Below are positions 51,782 through 60,925 of a DNA stretch of 64,000 bases, piece after piece. Source of the stretch: Palsa-504 sp963787645 (lineage in GTDB: Bacteria > Actinomycetota > Actinomycetes > Streptosporangiales > Streptosporangiaceae); contig CAWBDS010000011.1 of NCBI GenBank assembly GCA_963787645.1, positions 496,001 to 560,000 on the forward strand. The letters are read 5' to 3'. The translations under genes were made by a program, and so were the position numbers. Every line of letters begins with the position of its first letter. The first letter of the stretch is position 1. The notes beneath the pieces were generated by a model. It searched no databases and was not told where the DNA came from. It saw only the letters and a program-made list of their open reading frames with translations.

Positions 51782-52003
51782 ATGAGCGTGACACAAGTTG
51801 ACATCGACGATGACGCGCTCGAGCGCGCGATGGCCCTATCCGGGGCGAGAACCAAGAAAGAAGCGGTCAACCTGGCCCTGCAGTTCTACGCGGACAAGCA
51901 GGAACGGGCGGCACGCATCGCCCAGCACTTCGAGCGGGCACGGCACTGGGGGGCGCTCGAAGACGCCGAGCGGCTGCACCGGGCCGAAAAAGAAATCCGG
52001 TGA
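51782..52003 (+). CDS. vapB: VapB-type antitoxin
   Basis: 73 residues from ATG 51782. DNA-binding RHH-like start SVTQVDIDDDALERAMALSGARTKKEAVNLALQFYADKQERA, matching the VapB (DUF2191) family. C-terminal acidic/basic segment ending EKEIR binds the toxin. Its TGA overlaps the VapC GTG (GTGA), the usual coupled arrangement. Forms a repressor with VapC at the upstream dyad (inferred). Confidence 0.92.
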   Translation: MSVTQVDIDDDALERAMALSGARTKKEAVNLALQFYADKQERAARIAQHFERARHWGALEDAERLHRAEKEIR

Positions 52004-52410
52004 TATACCTGCTGGACACCTCGGGCCTGGTCCGCCTGCTGCGTGACCCCGCTTTGCAGCGGGCGTGGTATGACGCCTTGGACGCCGAGGCCATCGGCTC
52101 CTGCTATCCGCAACGGACGGAGTTCCTGTACACGGCCAGGGACCGGGCAGAGTATGAGGAGATCACCGAGATGTTCGACGATCTGTACCCGGACGTGTCG
52201 GTGCCGAAGAACGCCGGGCGTTGGATCGCCTCGGTCCAACACCACATGGCCCGGGCCGGCGAGCATCGCAGCGCTTCGGCCGTGGACCTCATGATCGCCG
52301 CGACCGCGGCTCACCATGGCCTGACTGTCCTGCACGACGACGCCGATTACCGCACGGTCGCGCGGCACACGCCGGACTTTAGCGAGCACAACATCCGCGA
52401 CGTAGCTTGA
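52000..52410 (+). CDS. vapC: VapC-type PIN-domain ribonuclease toxin
   Basis: 136 residues. PIN acidic residues: D6 in YLLDTSGLVRLL, E in QRTEFLYTARD, D in SASAVDLMIAATAAHHGLTVLHDDADYRTVA. Typical VapC RNase that cleaves tRNA or rRNA, restrained by VapB. Followed by the hairpin repeat at 52454. Confidence 0.94.
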   Translation: MIYLLDTSGLVRLLRDPALQRAWYDALDAEAIGSCYPQRTEFLYTARDRAEYEEITEMFDDLYPDVSVPKNAGRWIASVQHHMARAGEHRSASAVDLMIAATAAHHGLTVLHDDADYRTVARHTPDFSEHNIRDVA

Positions 52411-52453
52411 CCTCGCGCGTTAGCCAGCTGGCAGCAGCCTCCGCGAGCCAGCC

Positions 52454-52476
52454 GAGCGGATCAGCCGGGGCTGATC
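52454..52476. repeat. Hairpin repeat, copy 2
   Basis: Same 23-bp element as at 43711-43733 with one base change; arms GATCAG / CTGATC around CCGGGG. Touches the stop of the ada-alkA relic. Confidence 0.5.
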
Positions 52477-53690
52477 ATGCTGGCGCCGCGTCCCGGACGA
52501 GCGTGTCGCCGTAGGCCATGAGATGTGTTGCGGCGAGCGCCAGCCACGGGCGCCAGTTGGCGGCCGGTGCTCGCAAGCCGAGGTGGGCGAGGGCGGCCTG
52601 GAGTGACGGATCGCCCGACGGGAACGCATCGCGCTGTCCAAGCCGGAAGGCGATGTAGTCGCTCACCTCGGGTATTTCGCGGCCGACGGCGAGTGCCGCT
52701 ATCGCGCTCGCTTCGGCCTGGCCGAGCCCGATCGGCGCGAGGCTGGCCGACGTTACCCTCGCGGGGTCGGGAAACGTATAGGCAAGGCCCTCCGGCAGGC
52801 CGGACACCGGGGTGCCTAGCCGAGCGACGAAAGCCTCAAGCAGGCGGTCACGGTCCGGCTGGCCGGACAGGATGGCCGAGACCCCCACTTCGAACGGGTT
52901 CCACGCTCCAAGTACGGGGAGGCCCGGGCGCTTGGCCACCAAGGGGCCGAGCACCGGGTCGCCGCTGAGCACGGCGGCCCCGGCGGAATGATCGGACTCG
53001 GCGCCGAGAAGCAGCCCGACGCGGTCCACGACATGGATCAGGCCTTCCCAGTAGGACAGGTGAGCGCGCAGCAGCAGGCAGTTCTCGCGGCCTGGGGAGA
53101 CCTCCAGAAGGCCCGGCTCGCCCGCCATGGTGATCGTCCGCCGGTAGGTGTCACCGTCGACCGCCTCGACCCCCGGCACCAGGCGGGCGGCGAGGAAGGC
53201 CCGCATCGCGTCCCAGTCCTAGCCGGGCACGACCGGCAGCCGCAGCGTAAGCCCGCCGTCGGCGGCGAAAGCGATGTCCACAACGGTGAGGTCGGTGTCG
53301 TCGAGGAGCCGCCGGGCGAAGTGCGCGCGGCGGGACCGGGCCAGCTGATCCGGGCTCACCCCCAGGTGCCGGAGAAACAGTCGGCGAAGATGCCGCGCTG
53401 ACAAGCCGATCCGGGCCGCGAGCATCTCCTCGGTGCCACCGTCATCCATGACGCCGCCGATGATCTGCTGCACCGCCTCGCAGACGAGCTCCGGTGCGCT
53501 GGTCGTGACCGGTCCCGCCACCCGGTAGGGGCGGCAGCGGTGGCACGCCCGGAAGCCGGCGGCTTCGGCCGCAGCCGGATGGTCGAAGGTCCGGACGTTC
53601 TGCGCCAGCGGCCTCCCGGCGCATCCCGGCCGGCAGTAGACGCCGGTGGTGACGACGGCGGAGTACGTGGCATGACTCCAGATTTACGGT
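52475..53690 (-). pseudogene. Decayed AdaA-AlkA fusion (methyl-phosphotriester regulator plus DNA glycosylase)
   Basis: Ada zinc domain without its true start (HATYSAVVTTGVYCRPGC, GFRACHRCRPYRV), AraC HTH (TEEMLAARIGLSARHLRRLFLRHLGVSPDQLARSRRAHFARRLL, then DIAFAA). The second AraC helix and linker are missing: DIAFAA jumps to DGGLTLRLPVVPG. An in-frame TAG at 53219-53221 follows, then the AlkA part DWDAMRAFLAARLVPGVEAV, ending IGLGQAEASAIAALAVGREIPE...FRLGQRDAFPSGD, LRAPAANWRPWLALAATHLMAYGD. The glycosylase half might still start at 53206. Otherwise the adaptive-response gene is dead. Confidence 0.85.
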
Positions 53691-53835
53691 CACCGGCGCG
53701 GTCGGCCGGGAAGGTTTCGGCCTGGCCCGTGTATCACCGGACGCCAAACCTCCTCCGTACCGATTGAAGGCAGTCAACACGGATGGGCGCCTTTGACGTG
53801 GCCAAGCGTATGGCTAACCCAGGGAGGACGCGGAG

Positions 53836-56800
53836 ATGAGCTGGAGTGGTCAGAGCTGGGGTCCCGAGCAGCCCCGCCTCGTCGCGGACCTTACCGGGGA
53901 TGGCCGGGCGGACATCGTTGGCTTCGGACTTGACGGCGTTTGGGCCTCCCTCAACAACGGCAACGGCACGTTCCAGCCGCCGAACATGGTGCTGTGCGGC
54001 TTCAACTTCCACACGGGCTGGATGGTCGAAAGGCATCCCCGTTTCCTCGCGGACCTGACCGGGGACGGCCGCGCGGACATTATCGGTTTCGGCGATGCCG
54101 GCGTCTGGACGGCGCGGAACAACGGGGATGGCACCTTCCAGGCCATCAAGTTCGTCGTCGCGGACCTGGGATATGACCAGGGCTGGCGCGTCGATCAGCA
54201 TCCGCGCTTCGTGGCCGACATCACCGGAGACGGCAAGCCCGACCTGATCGGATTCGGCAATGCCGGCGTGTGGGCGGCCCTGGGCAATGGCGACGGCACC
54301 TTCCAGGCGCCGCGACTCGTGGTCATGGACCTGGGATATGACCAGGGCTGGCGCGTCGATCAGAACCCGCGCTTCGTGCTGGATGTGACCGGCGACGGCC
54401 GGGCGGACTTGGTTGGAGTCGGGACGGACGGAGTTTGGGTCGCCCTGAGCAACGGAGACGGCACGTTTGCGCCGCCGAAACTGGTGCTCGCCGGATTCGA
54501 CCAGGCGCAGGGCTGGGACGGGACCAAGCACCTGCGGATCATGGGTGACCTCAACGGCGATCACCGCGCCGATATCATCGGGTTCGGCGACGCGGGAGTT
54601 TATTCCGCGACCAGCAACGGCGACGGCACCTTCGCCGCGGCCACGTTCATCCTCGCTGACATGGGTTACAACGACGGCTGGCGCCTTGAGAACCACCCCC
54701 GCTTTGCCGCTGACGTGACCGGCGACGGAAAGGCCGATCTGGTCGGGTTCGGCGACGACGGCGTTCTGGGTTTCGGTCACCGGGGGAAGCGGCGCGGCGC
54801 TGGTGCTGGCTGGATTCTGTTACAACCAGGGATGGCGGGTGCCGCTTCACCCCCGTTACCTCGCCGACCTGAACGGCGACCGCAAGGCGGACATCATCGG
54901 CTTCGGCGACGCGGGAGTATGGATCGCCCTGAGCAACGGGGACGGGAGTTTCCAGGCCGCCAGTTTCGTGCTGGCCGACTTCGGCTACCACGCCGGACCG
55001 GTAGTCCAGTCGATCACCATCGACTTTCATACCTACGATGACGACTTGAACGACGATTCTCTGCTGCACGTCTTCGTCATGAACCGCAGCAGCGACTCGT
55101 CGGATTCCGCCGGGCCCGGCACTTACGTCGCGAACCTTCAGGAGTATCAGGCGCACGACGCCGACTGGTTCGGCAAGAATCCCTATCTCGGCTGCGCCAT
55201 CAACGCGAGCCAGGGGCAGACCTTCGGGGACCACTCCACGCATACGGTCGACATCCAGTTGCGTTCAAAGCCGATACCGGTCGAGGAACTCCTGCTTCCC
55301 GCGGTGCACATCCACATTCTCGCGGAATCAAGTGACACGTGGAAGTTCGACTACACCCTCACCATAACGCTGGATGACGGGACCGTGCTTCCCCCGTTCA
55401 GTTCGAACATCAACGGCCTGGCCGGGATCGTTCTCAACCAGGACAACCGCAACTACTACGGCATTTGTTCCGAGGTCCGGTCCGCCCCGCCCCGCACCAT
55501 GCCGGTCACGGATTCCATCTTGACCGGCGTGACGATCGAATTCCACACGCACGACGACGACAAGAATTCCGATACCACGCTCAACATCCACATTGTCAAC
55601 CGGCAGAGCGCGACGGCGAGCCAGGACATCTCGGTGGCCACCGACGTGGCCAAGGGCCAGACGTTCCCGGATTCCGGTGATACCTACAAGCGCATCGATC
55701 TTCCGCTGGTCTCCAATACGATCTTCCTACGGGACATGGTCCTGCCGGTCGTTTTCATCAATATCGCCGCGGGCGAGGACCAGTGGATCTTCGACTACCG
55801 CGTGACATTCTTCTTCGGCCAGGACCAGCCCTACTCGTGGACAATCTCCGGAGTCGTGCTCGATCAAGATCATCACAAGCACATGGGTGTCTACAACGGG
55901 CGCGCCTTCCCTGCGTTGTTCTGCCCGTACCCCCCGCTGAGCTCCCAGCCGTTCCCGCGCGACAAGAACATCTCGCTTGCTTTCGTCGGGCAGAAGCTCC
56001 AGGAGCTGCTCAATAGCAGGCAGGCAGTCGGCAGCCCGGATCCGCTCATACAGCTCAAGCTCGACAGCGCGAAGGACTTCGGCGATCAGATACCGCCGTC
56101 ATTCATGGATCTGCAGTTCATCGTCAATGATCCGCCGCCGCCAGACGGGCAGCCGCTTGACCCCGCTTTCAAGATGGGCACGACTTATTCGCACAGCATC
56201 TCGGAGCTGGGGCAGTTCACGACGTGGTTCGGGCTCGGGGTTCATCTCAACGACATCAACAGCCAGACCTTGACGCTCGGCGTCAACTCGGGCGACAGCC
56301 AGACACCGCTCACCATGGATCTGCAGTTCGAGACGGGCGGCCCGACGGAAATCACCGGGACGATCTCCATCGACGTGATCAAGTTCGAGATCAGGATCCG
56401 GCTCACACTCCGGTACCACCAGGCCACCAACGCCGTCGACCTGGTGGGCTGGGTGGATGACATCAACGCGGTCACGTTTACTCAGGAAGCCAATTCGCCC
56501 CTGTACACGGTAAGCGGGACGTTCCTGGGACAGCCGTTGAACGACGTAACCGCAGACCCCGCGCAGTACAAGACAGACCTGATCGGTCAGGTGGTGGACG
56601 TTACCTTCACCACGTCCTCGACGTTTGATCCCGGGGACATTATCCAGAAGGCGATCCGGGAAGGAATCTTCAACCGCCTCAGTGAGGCTGACCCCATCAC
56701 GAACGTAACGCTCCGGGATTCGTTTAATGCGACCGCCAGCTCCTGGCTGATGGGAAGCGTCATTGCCAGCGGAAATTCCGAACTGCTGCCGTACCCGAGT

Positions 56801-58582
56801 CCGTGCACGCTGGTGGGGGTCAGCGTCAGCAATGACGTCCTGAGCCTCAGTTACATCAGCCCGGAAAAGACCTTCGCCTACCAGACCCCGCCCGACTGGC
56901 CAGCCACGCTGGCGCCCGGAAAGTTGGCGAACATCGACCATATCGTGGTCCTGACCCAGGAGAACCGGTCCTTCGACCACATGCTGGGATACCTGAGCCT
57001 GCCCTTCGACAAGGGCGGCATGAACCGGAACGACGTGGACGGCCTCAAGGGCGGCGAGTTCAACATGTTCAACGGGCGGAAGATCCAGTCATTCCGCCTC
57101 GCGGCGGGAGACGTGATCTTCTCGCCCGGGCCGCCCAACGATTCCGAGCGCGTCGCGGTCCAGGTCAACGGCGGTGCAATGGACGGTTTCGTGCAGGCGC
57201 AGGCCGACGAGTGCGGCCCGGCGACGGCCCACCGCGTGATGGGTTATCACACGGCGGACAACGTGCCCACCTACGACTCGCTGGCGCGCGATTTCGCCGT
57301 CGGCCACCGGTGGTTTGCCCCGCACCCGGGTCCCACGTTCCCGAACCGCTTCTACCAGCTCACGGGACGGCCGAACATCGACCCCTGGGGCGCCTGGGAG
57401 TACGCGAATTCCAGTCCCCTCCTCCCGGTGCTCACCGATACGATCTTCGACCTCCTGACCGAGCGGGAGGTCTCCTGGGCCTACTTCGAGAACTTCTACA
57501 CTTTCCTCCGGTTCTTCGAACGTCATACCTTTGACTCACAGAATGTCATCAGCTTCGACGACCCGGAGCGAGGCTTTGCCGCGCTGGCGAATTCCGGGAA
57601 CCTGCCGTCCGTGTCTTTTATCGATCCGCACTTCGTTGACTATCCGCCCGACAGCTTCTGCGACGAACCTCCATCGGACATCCGCAACAGCCAGCGGTTC
57701 ATCCGCGGCCTGGTGGAGACCCTGGTCGCCAGCCCGAAATGGGAGAAGACCCTCCTGATCATCATCTACGACGAGCACGGCGGATTTTACGACCATGTGC
57801 CGCCGGTCCCGGCAGCCAAGGTATCTCCCGAGATGCTCCCGACCACCGGCGTGCGCGTACCGTGCTTCGTGATCACACCCTGGGTCAAAGGCGGCACGGT
57901 GTTTGGTTCGGACACGCTGCACTTCGATCACACCTCGATCCTGAAGACGATCGCCCGGCGATTCATGAGCAACGACCCGCCGTATCTGGGCGCAAGGTAT
58001 GCCGCGGCCCATGACCTGTCCGAGATTCTGGACGCCATGATCCGGCCGGAACAGTTCCGCCCGTTCATCCCGTATAACCTGACGTACGTCGCTTCCACGA
58101 TGTGCCTCGACGTGCAAGCCGCCAGTACGGCTGCCGGAACCCCGCTGTGGCAGTACACGCCGAATGGCACCGATGCGCAAGGGTTCCGGTTCGAAGACGC
58201 AGGCGACGGTTTCGTCTACATCCGGACGCTCGCCGGATTCTACGTGACCGTGAATGCGCCCTCGGGCATTCACGCCGGCCCCGGGATAACGCTGGGCATC
58301 AAGCAGGATCTGAAATATGCGCCAAGCTCGCAGGGCTCCCACCACCCGGATCTCCAGCGCTGGAAGTTTAGTTCCTCGGCCATCACCGCGGTCGGCTCCG
58401 CCGCCTACTCGATATCGTGCGCGGCGGTCCCCGGCAAGACGCTGCAGCCGCTCGACGGTAGTACGGCTTCGGGGACCGCCGTCGTGCTCGCCGACCCGGC
58501 ACATCATCTGCCGACGGCCGTTCCTAATCCGTGGACCGTGACGTCGCCGCTGCTGCCGTCCACAACGGGAGTTAACGCATAG
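53836..58582 (+). CDS. Giant FG-GAP/VCBS propeller protein fused to a phospholipase C-like phosphoesterase and lectin-like tail, frameshift at 54766
   Basis: ATG 53836 with GGGAGGACGCGGAG upstream. Seven ~53-residue repeats (PRFLADLTGDGRADIIGFGD pattern, then GVW and NGDGTFQ), one per blade of a seven-bladed Ca-binding propeller; a surplus C at 54766 shifts the frame inside repeat 6. Next come two related beta domains (FHTYDDDLNDD, FHTHDDDKNSD; each ending near FDY and QD(N/H)), an unknown region, then the phosphoesterase: IDHIVVLTQENRSFDHMLGY, HPGPTFPNRFY, IYDEHGGFYDHVPP, FDHTSILKTI. The end has lectin-like LWQYTPNGT and QRWKFSSS. ~1580 residues. No signal peptide is visible, odd for such a protein. 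Confidence 0.85.
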
Positions 58583-58592
58583 TCTCGGGTGG

Positions 58593-58865
58593 CTGTCGAT
58601 CTCAGTCCCTCCCGAGGTCGAGGAAACGATCAAGGCCGCCGCAGCCGCCGAAGGCAAGCCGGTGTCCGCATGGCTGGCCGAGGCCGCCACGGAGAAAGCC
58701 CGCGCCACCGCACTGCACGCCGCCGGCCGCGCCGCCGCCCGTGAATTGATCGCCGAGTACGAGGGCGAACACGGCCCGCTGCCCGCATCATCGCGCGAGC
58801 GCGCCCGCCAGTTCCTGATCGAGGCCGGGCTGATTGACGACGAGCCCCAGCGGGCCGCCGGGTAA
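58593..58865 (+). CDS. vapB: VapB-like antitoxin, 5' end unclear
   Basis: Homology starts at 58593: LSISVPPEVEETIKAAAAAEGKPVSAWLAEAATEKARATALHAAG...LIEAGLIDDEPQRAAG. No ATG or GTG lies at the expected start in this frame. GTG 58589 is out of frame by one, and GTG 58662 would remove the DNA-binding segment. The start may be lost by a 1-base change or by rearrangement next to the phosphoesterase stop (58580-58582). Its TAA overlaps the PIN gene ATG (TAATG). Confidence 0.65.
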   Translation: MSISVPPEVEETIKAAAAAEGKPVSAWLAEAATEKARATALHAAGRAAARELIAEYEGEHGPLPASSRERARQFLIEAGLIDDEPQRAAG

Positions 58866-59245
58866 TGCCGGCCATCGTCTACGACACCGGCGCGCTGCTA
58901 GCCGCCGAACGGCACAACCCAGACTTCCTCGCCCTGCACGACGAATTGACCAGAGCGCGCATCCGGCCAATCGTCCCGGTCGTCGTCCTGACCCAGGCCT
59001 GGCGCGGCGGTCCCCAGCACCAGATCTCCCGGGTACTCCAGGCCTGCGACATCCTCCCCGACGACCAGGCCACCGGCCGTGCCGCTGGCGTCGCCTGCGC
59101 CGCCTCCGGGACCGCCGACGTCGTCGACGCGATCGTCATCGTGACCGCCGTCCGCCACCAGGCCCCCGTCGTTACCAGCGACCCTGGCGACCTGACCCGC
59201 ATCGCCGACTCGATCGGCGTCAAGATCCGGCTCTTCCCAACCTGA
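58865..59245 (+). CDS. vapC: VapC-like PIN-domain toxin
   Basis: 126 residues. Acidic residues: D7 in VYDTGALLAAERHNPDFLAL, D in ACDILPDDQATG, and SGTADVVDAIVIVTAVRHQAPVVTSDPGDLTRIA near the end. The gene shares a ~100-bp segment (59001-59107) with the fragment at 44471-44570. Antitoxin directly upstream. The toxin looks intact while the antitoxin start is damaged, which would be harmful unless an alternative start is used. Confidence 0.88.
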   Translation: MPAIVYDTGALLAAERHNPDFLALHDELTRARIRPIVPVVVLTQAWRGGPQHQISRVLQACDILPDDQATGRAAGVACAASGTADVVDAIVIVTAVRHQAPVVTSDPGDLTRIADSIGVKIRLFPT

Positions 59246-59273
59246 CCACCGCCCGTTCGGAAATTCAAAGTCT

Positions 59274-59915
59274 TTATACCGAACGATCCGTGGCGCGTGT
59301 CCTAGGCCGGGTCAGTGGCTGGCCGGGGTGCGGCTGACGGAGCCCGGCGATGAGCAGACCAACCATACGGCGCGCGTCGTAGCGCGAGTCGCCGTTGACG
59401 CCGGCGCACAGGTTGCCGACGGCATGCATGAGCCCGAAGGCATCCGTTCCCGGGCGGATCTCGCCAGCGGCGGCTGCGGCGTCGAGCAGCTCAGCGCACA
59501 CCGGCACCAGGCGGTCGAGAAAGTAGGCGTGCAGGGTCTGGAAGCGGGCCTGGTCGGACCGCAGCGCCGCGGCGAGCCCGTGCTTGGTGACCAGGAAGTC
59601 GACGAAGAGATCGATCCATCGGGTCAGTGCGCTGTGTGGCGTACTGCTGCTGGCTAGCAGGGCCGGCCCGGCCTCGGCGCAGGCGTCGACCTGGTGGCGG
59701 TAGACGGCGATGACGAGGTTGGCCCGGGTCGGGAAGTGGCGGTAGATCGTGCCCATCCCGACCCCGGCCGCGGCCGCGATGTCGCGGACCGGCGCGTCCA
59801 CGCCCGAGGCGACGAAGACGGCAGCGGCCGCGTCGAGCAGGGCCTGTTCGTTGCGCCGGGCGTCGGCACGTTTCCGCGGAAACGTTCGCGCTGCCGGCCC
59901 AGTGCTGTCGGGCAC
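59274..59915 (-). CDS. TetR-family regulator of the LLM gene
   Basis: 213 residues from GTG 59915 (MPDSTGPAARTFPRKRADAR). HTH NEQALLDAAAAVFVASGVDAPVRDIAAAAGVGMGTIYRHFPTRANLVIAVYRH, common SCO4008-like TetR type with C-terminal helical domain. The frame is open to 60032 but upstream codons lie in the operator/promoter. Divergent from the luciferase-like gene; tandem operators are in between. Confidence 0.92.
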   Translation of the reverse strand: MPDSTGPAARTFPRKRADARRNEQALLDAAAAVFVASGVDAPVRDIAAAAGVGMGTIYRHFPTRANLVIAVYRHQVDACAEAGPALLASSSTPHSALTRWIDLFVDFLVTKHGLAAALRSDQARFQTLHAYFLDRLVPVCAELLDAAAAAGEIRPGTDAFGLMHAVGNLCAGVNGDSRYDARRMVGLLIAGLRQPHPGQPLTRPRTRATDRSV

Positions 59916-59940
59916 CGCGCCCCTTCCTCTCGTCGCCGCG

Positions 59941-59988
59941 TTGCGAAGCGGAGCAATGCTCCGTATAGTGAACGGAGCAGTGTTCCGT
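59941..59988 (+). promoter_or_regulatory. Promoter with two TetR operators for the LLM gene
   Basis: TTGCGA (59941-59946), 17-bp spacer, TATAGT (59964-59969). Operator 1, CGGAGCAATGCTCCG (59949-59963, perfect 7-bp arms), fills the spacer; operator 2, ACGGAGCAGTGTTCCGT (59972-59988), lies at the start site. A third pairing, GCTCCGT with ACGGAGC, links them. Confidence 0.82.
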
Positions 59989-60025
59989 TTCTTATGGTGC
60001 CACAACGGAAGGACCAGACGCTCCC

Positions 60026-60925
60026 ATGTCACACGCGACCGCTCCCCGGTTCGGGATCGCGACGGCGCCGCAGCAGGTCACCTACCGCGACGTGCTGCGG
60101 GTATGGCGAGAGGCGGACTCGATCCCGCAGATCGAGCATGCGTGGGTGTTCGATCACCTCCTGCCGATCGCCGGCGACCTGAACGGGCCGATCTTCGAAG
60201 GCTGGACGCTGTTGTCAGCGCTGGCCGCGCAAACTGAACGGCTGCGCCTCGGGGTGCTGGTGACCAGCAACCGCTTCCGTCCGCCAGCGATGCTGGCCAA
60301 GATCGCCGCGACCGTCGACGTGGTCTCCGGCGGACGGCTCGACTTCGGCATCGGCGCTGGCTCACGGCCCAGCCTCCCGATGGCCCGGCTTGAGTACGAG
60401 GCCTACGGCCTGCCCTACCACGACTTCGCTCACTCGGTCGGAGACCTGGCCGAGGCGTGCACGGTCATCCGGCGGTTGTGGAGTTCGGAGCAGCCGTTCG
60501 ACTTCGACGGCAGCTATCTCCACCTGACCGGAGCGTTCTGCAACCCCAAGCCCGTGCAGAAGCCATATCCGCCGATACTGATCGGGGGACGTTCGGCCGA
60601 GACGCTGCGCGTGGTCGCCGAGCATGCCGACCTGTGGAACATGCCCGGTGGTGACATCGATGACGCGGTCCGCCGCAGCGCGATGCTGGACCGCTTCTGC
60701 ACGGAGATCGGACGCCACCCCGCCTCGATCATCCGGTCCATCATCCTGCCGGTCTCCTACGAGCACCCTGGTAACACACGGAAAGCGATCGCCGAAGCGA
60801 TCGACGGAGGCTTTCTCCACATCATCCTGAGTCTGCCTGCTCCCTATCCGGAGAAGGTCGCGCAGTGGGTCACCGACGAGTTCACCTCAGATCGCGTTTC
60901 TGGCGCGGATCGCGGACAGGAATGA
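60026..60925 (+). CDS. Luciferase-like (LLM class, F420-type) oxidoreductase
   Basis: 299 residues from ATG 60026; GGAAGGA 13 bases upstream. LLM core: FGIATAPQQVTYRDVLRVWREAD, HAWVFDHLLPIAGD, LRLGVLVTSNRFRPPAMLAKIAATVDVVSGGRLDFGIGAG, EYEAYGLPYHDFAHSVGDLAEACTVIRRLW, PPILIGGRSAETLRVVAEHADLWNM. Uses F420 or FMN; substrate unknown. Controlled by the divergent TetR. Tail overlaps the GH15 gene by 39 bp. Confidence 0.93.
   Translation: MSHATAPRFGIATAPQQVTYRDVLRVWREADSIPQIEHAWVFDHLLPIAGDLNGPIFEGWTLLSALAAQTERLRLGVLVTSNRFRPPAMLAKIAATVDVVSGGRLDFGIGAGSRPSLPMARLEYEAYGLPYHDFAHSVGDLAEACTVIRRLWSSEQPFDFDGSYLHLTGAFCNPKPVQKPYPPILIGGRSAETLRVVAEHADLWNMPGGDIDDAVRRSAMLDRFCTEIGRHPASIIRSIILPVSYEHPGNTRKAIAEAIDGGFLHIILSLPAPYPEKVAQWVTDEFTSDRVSGADRGQE

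Noticed and set aside
57536..58708. A 390-codon minus-strand frame opposite the phosphoesterase
   Set aside because: No recognisable motifs; phosphoesterase residues are on the plus strand.
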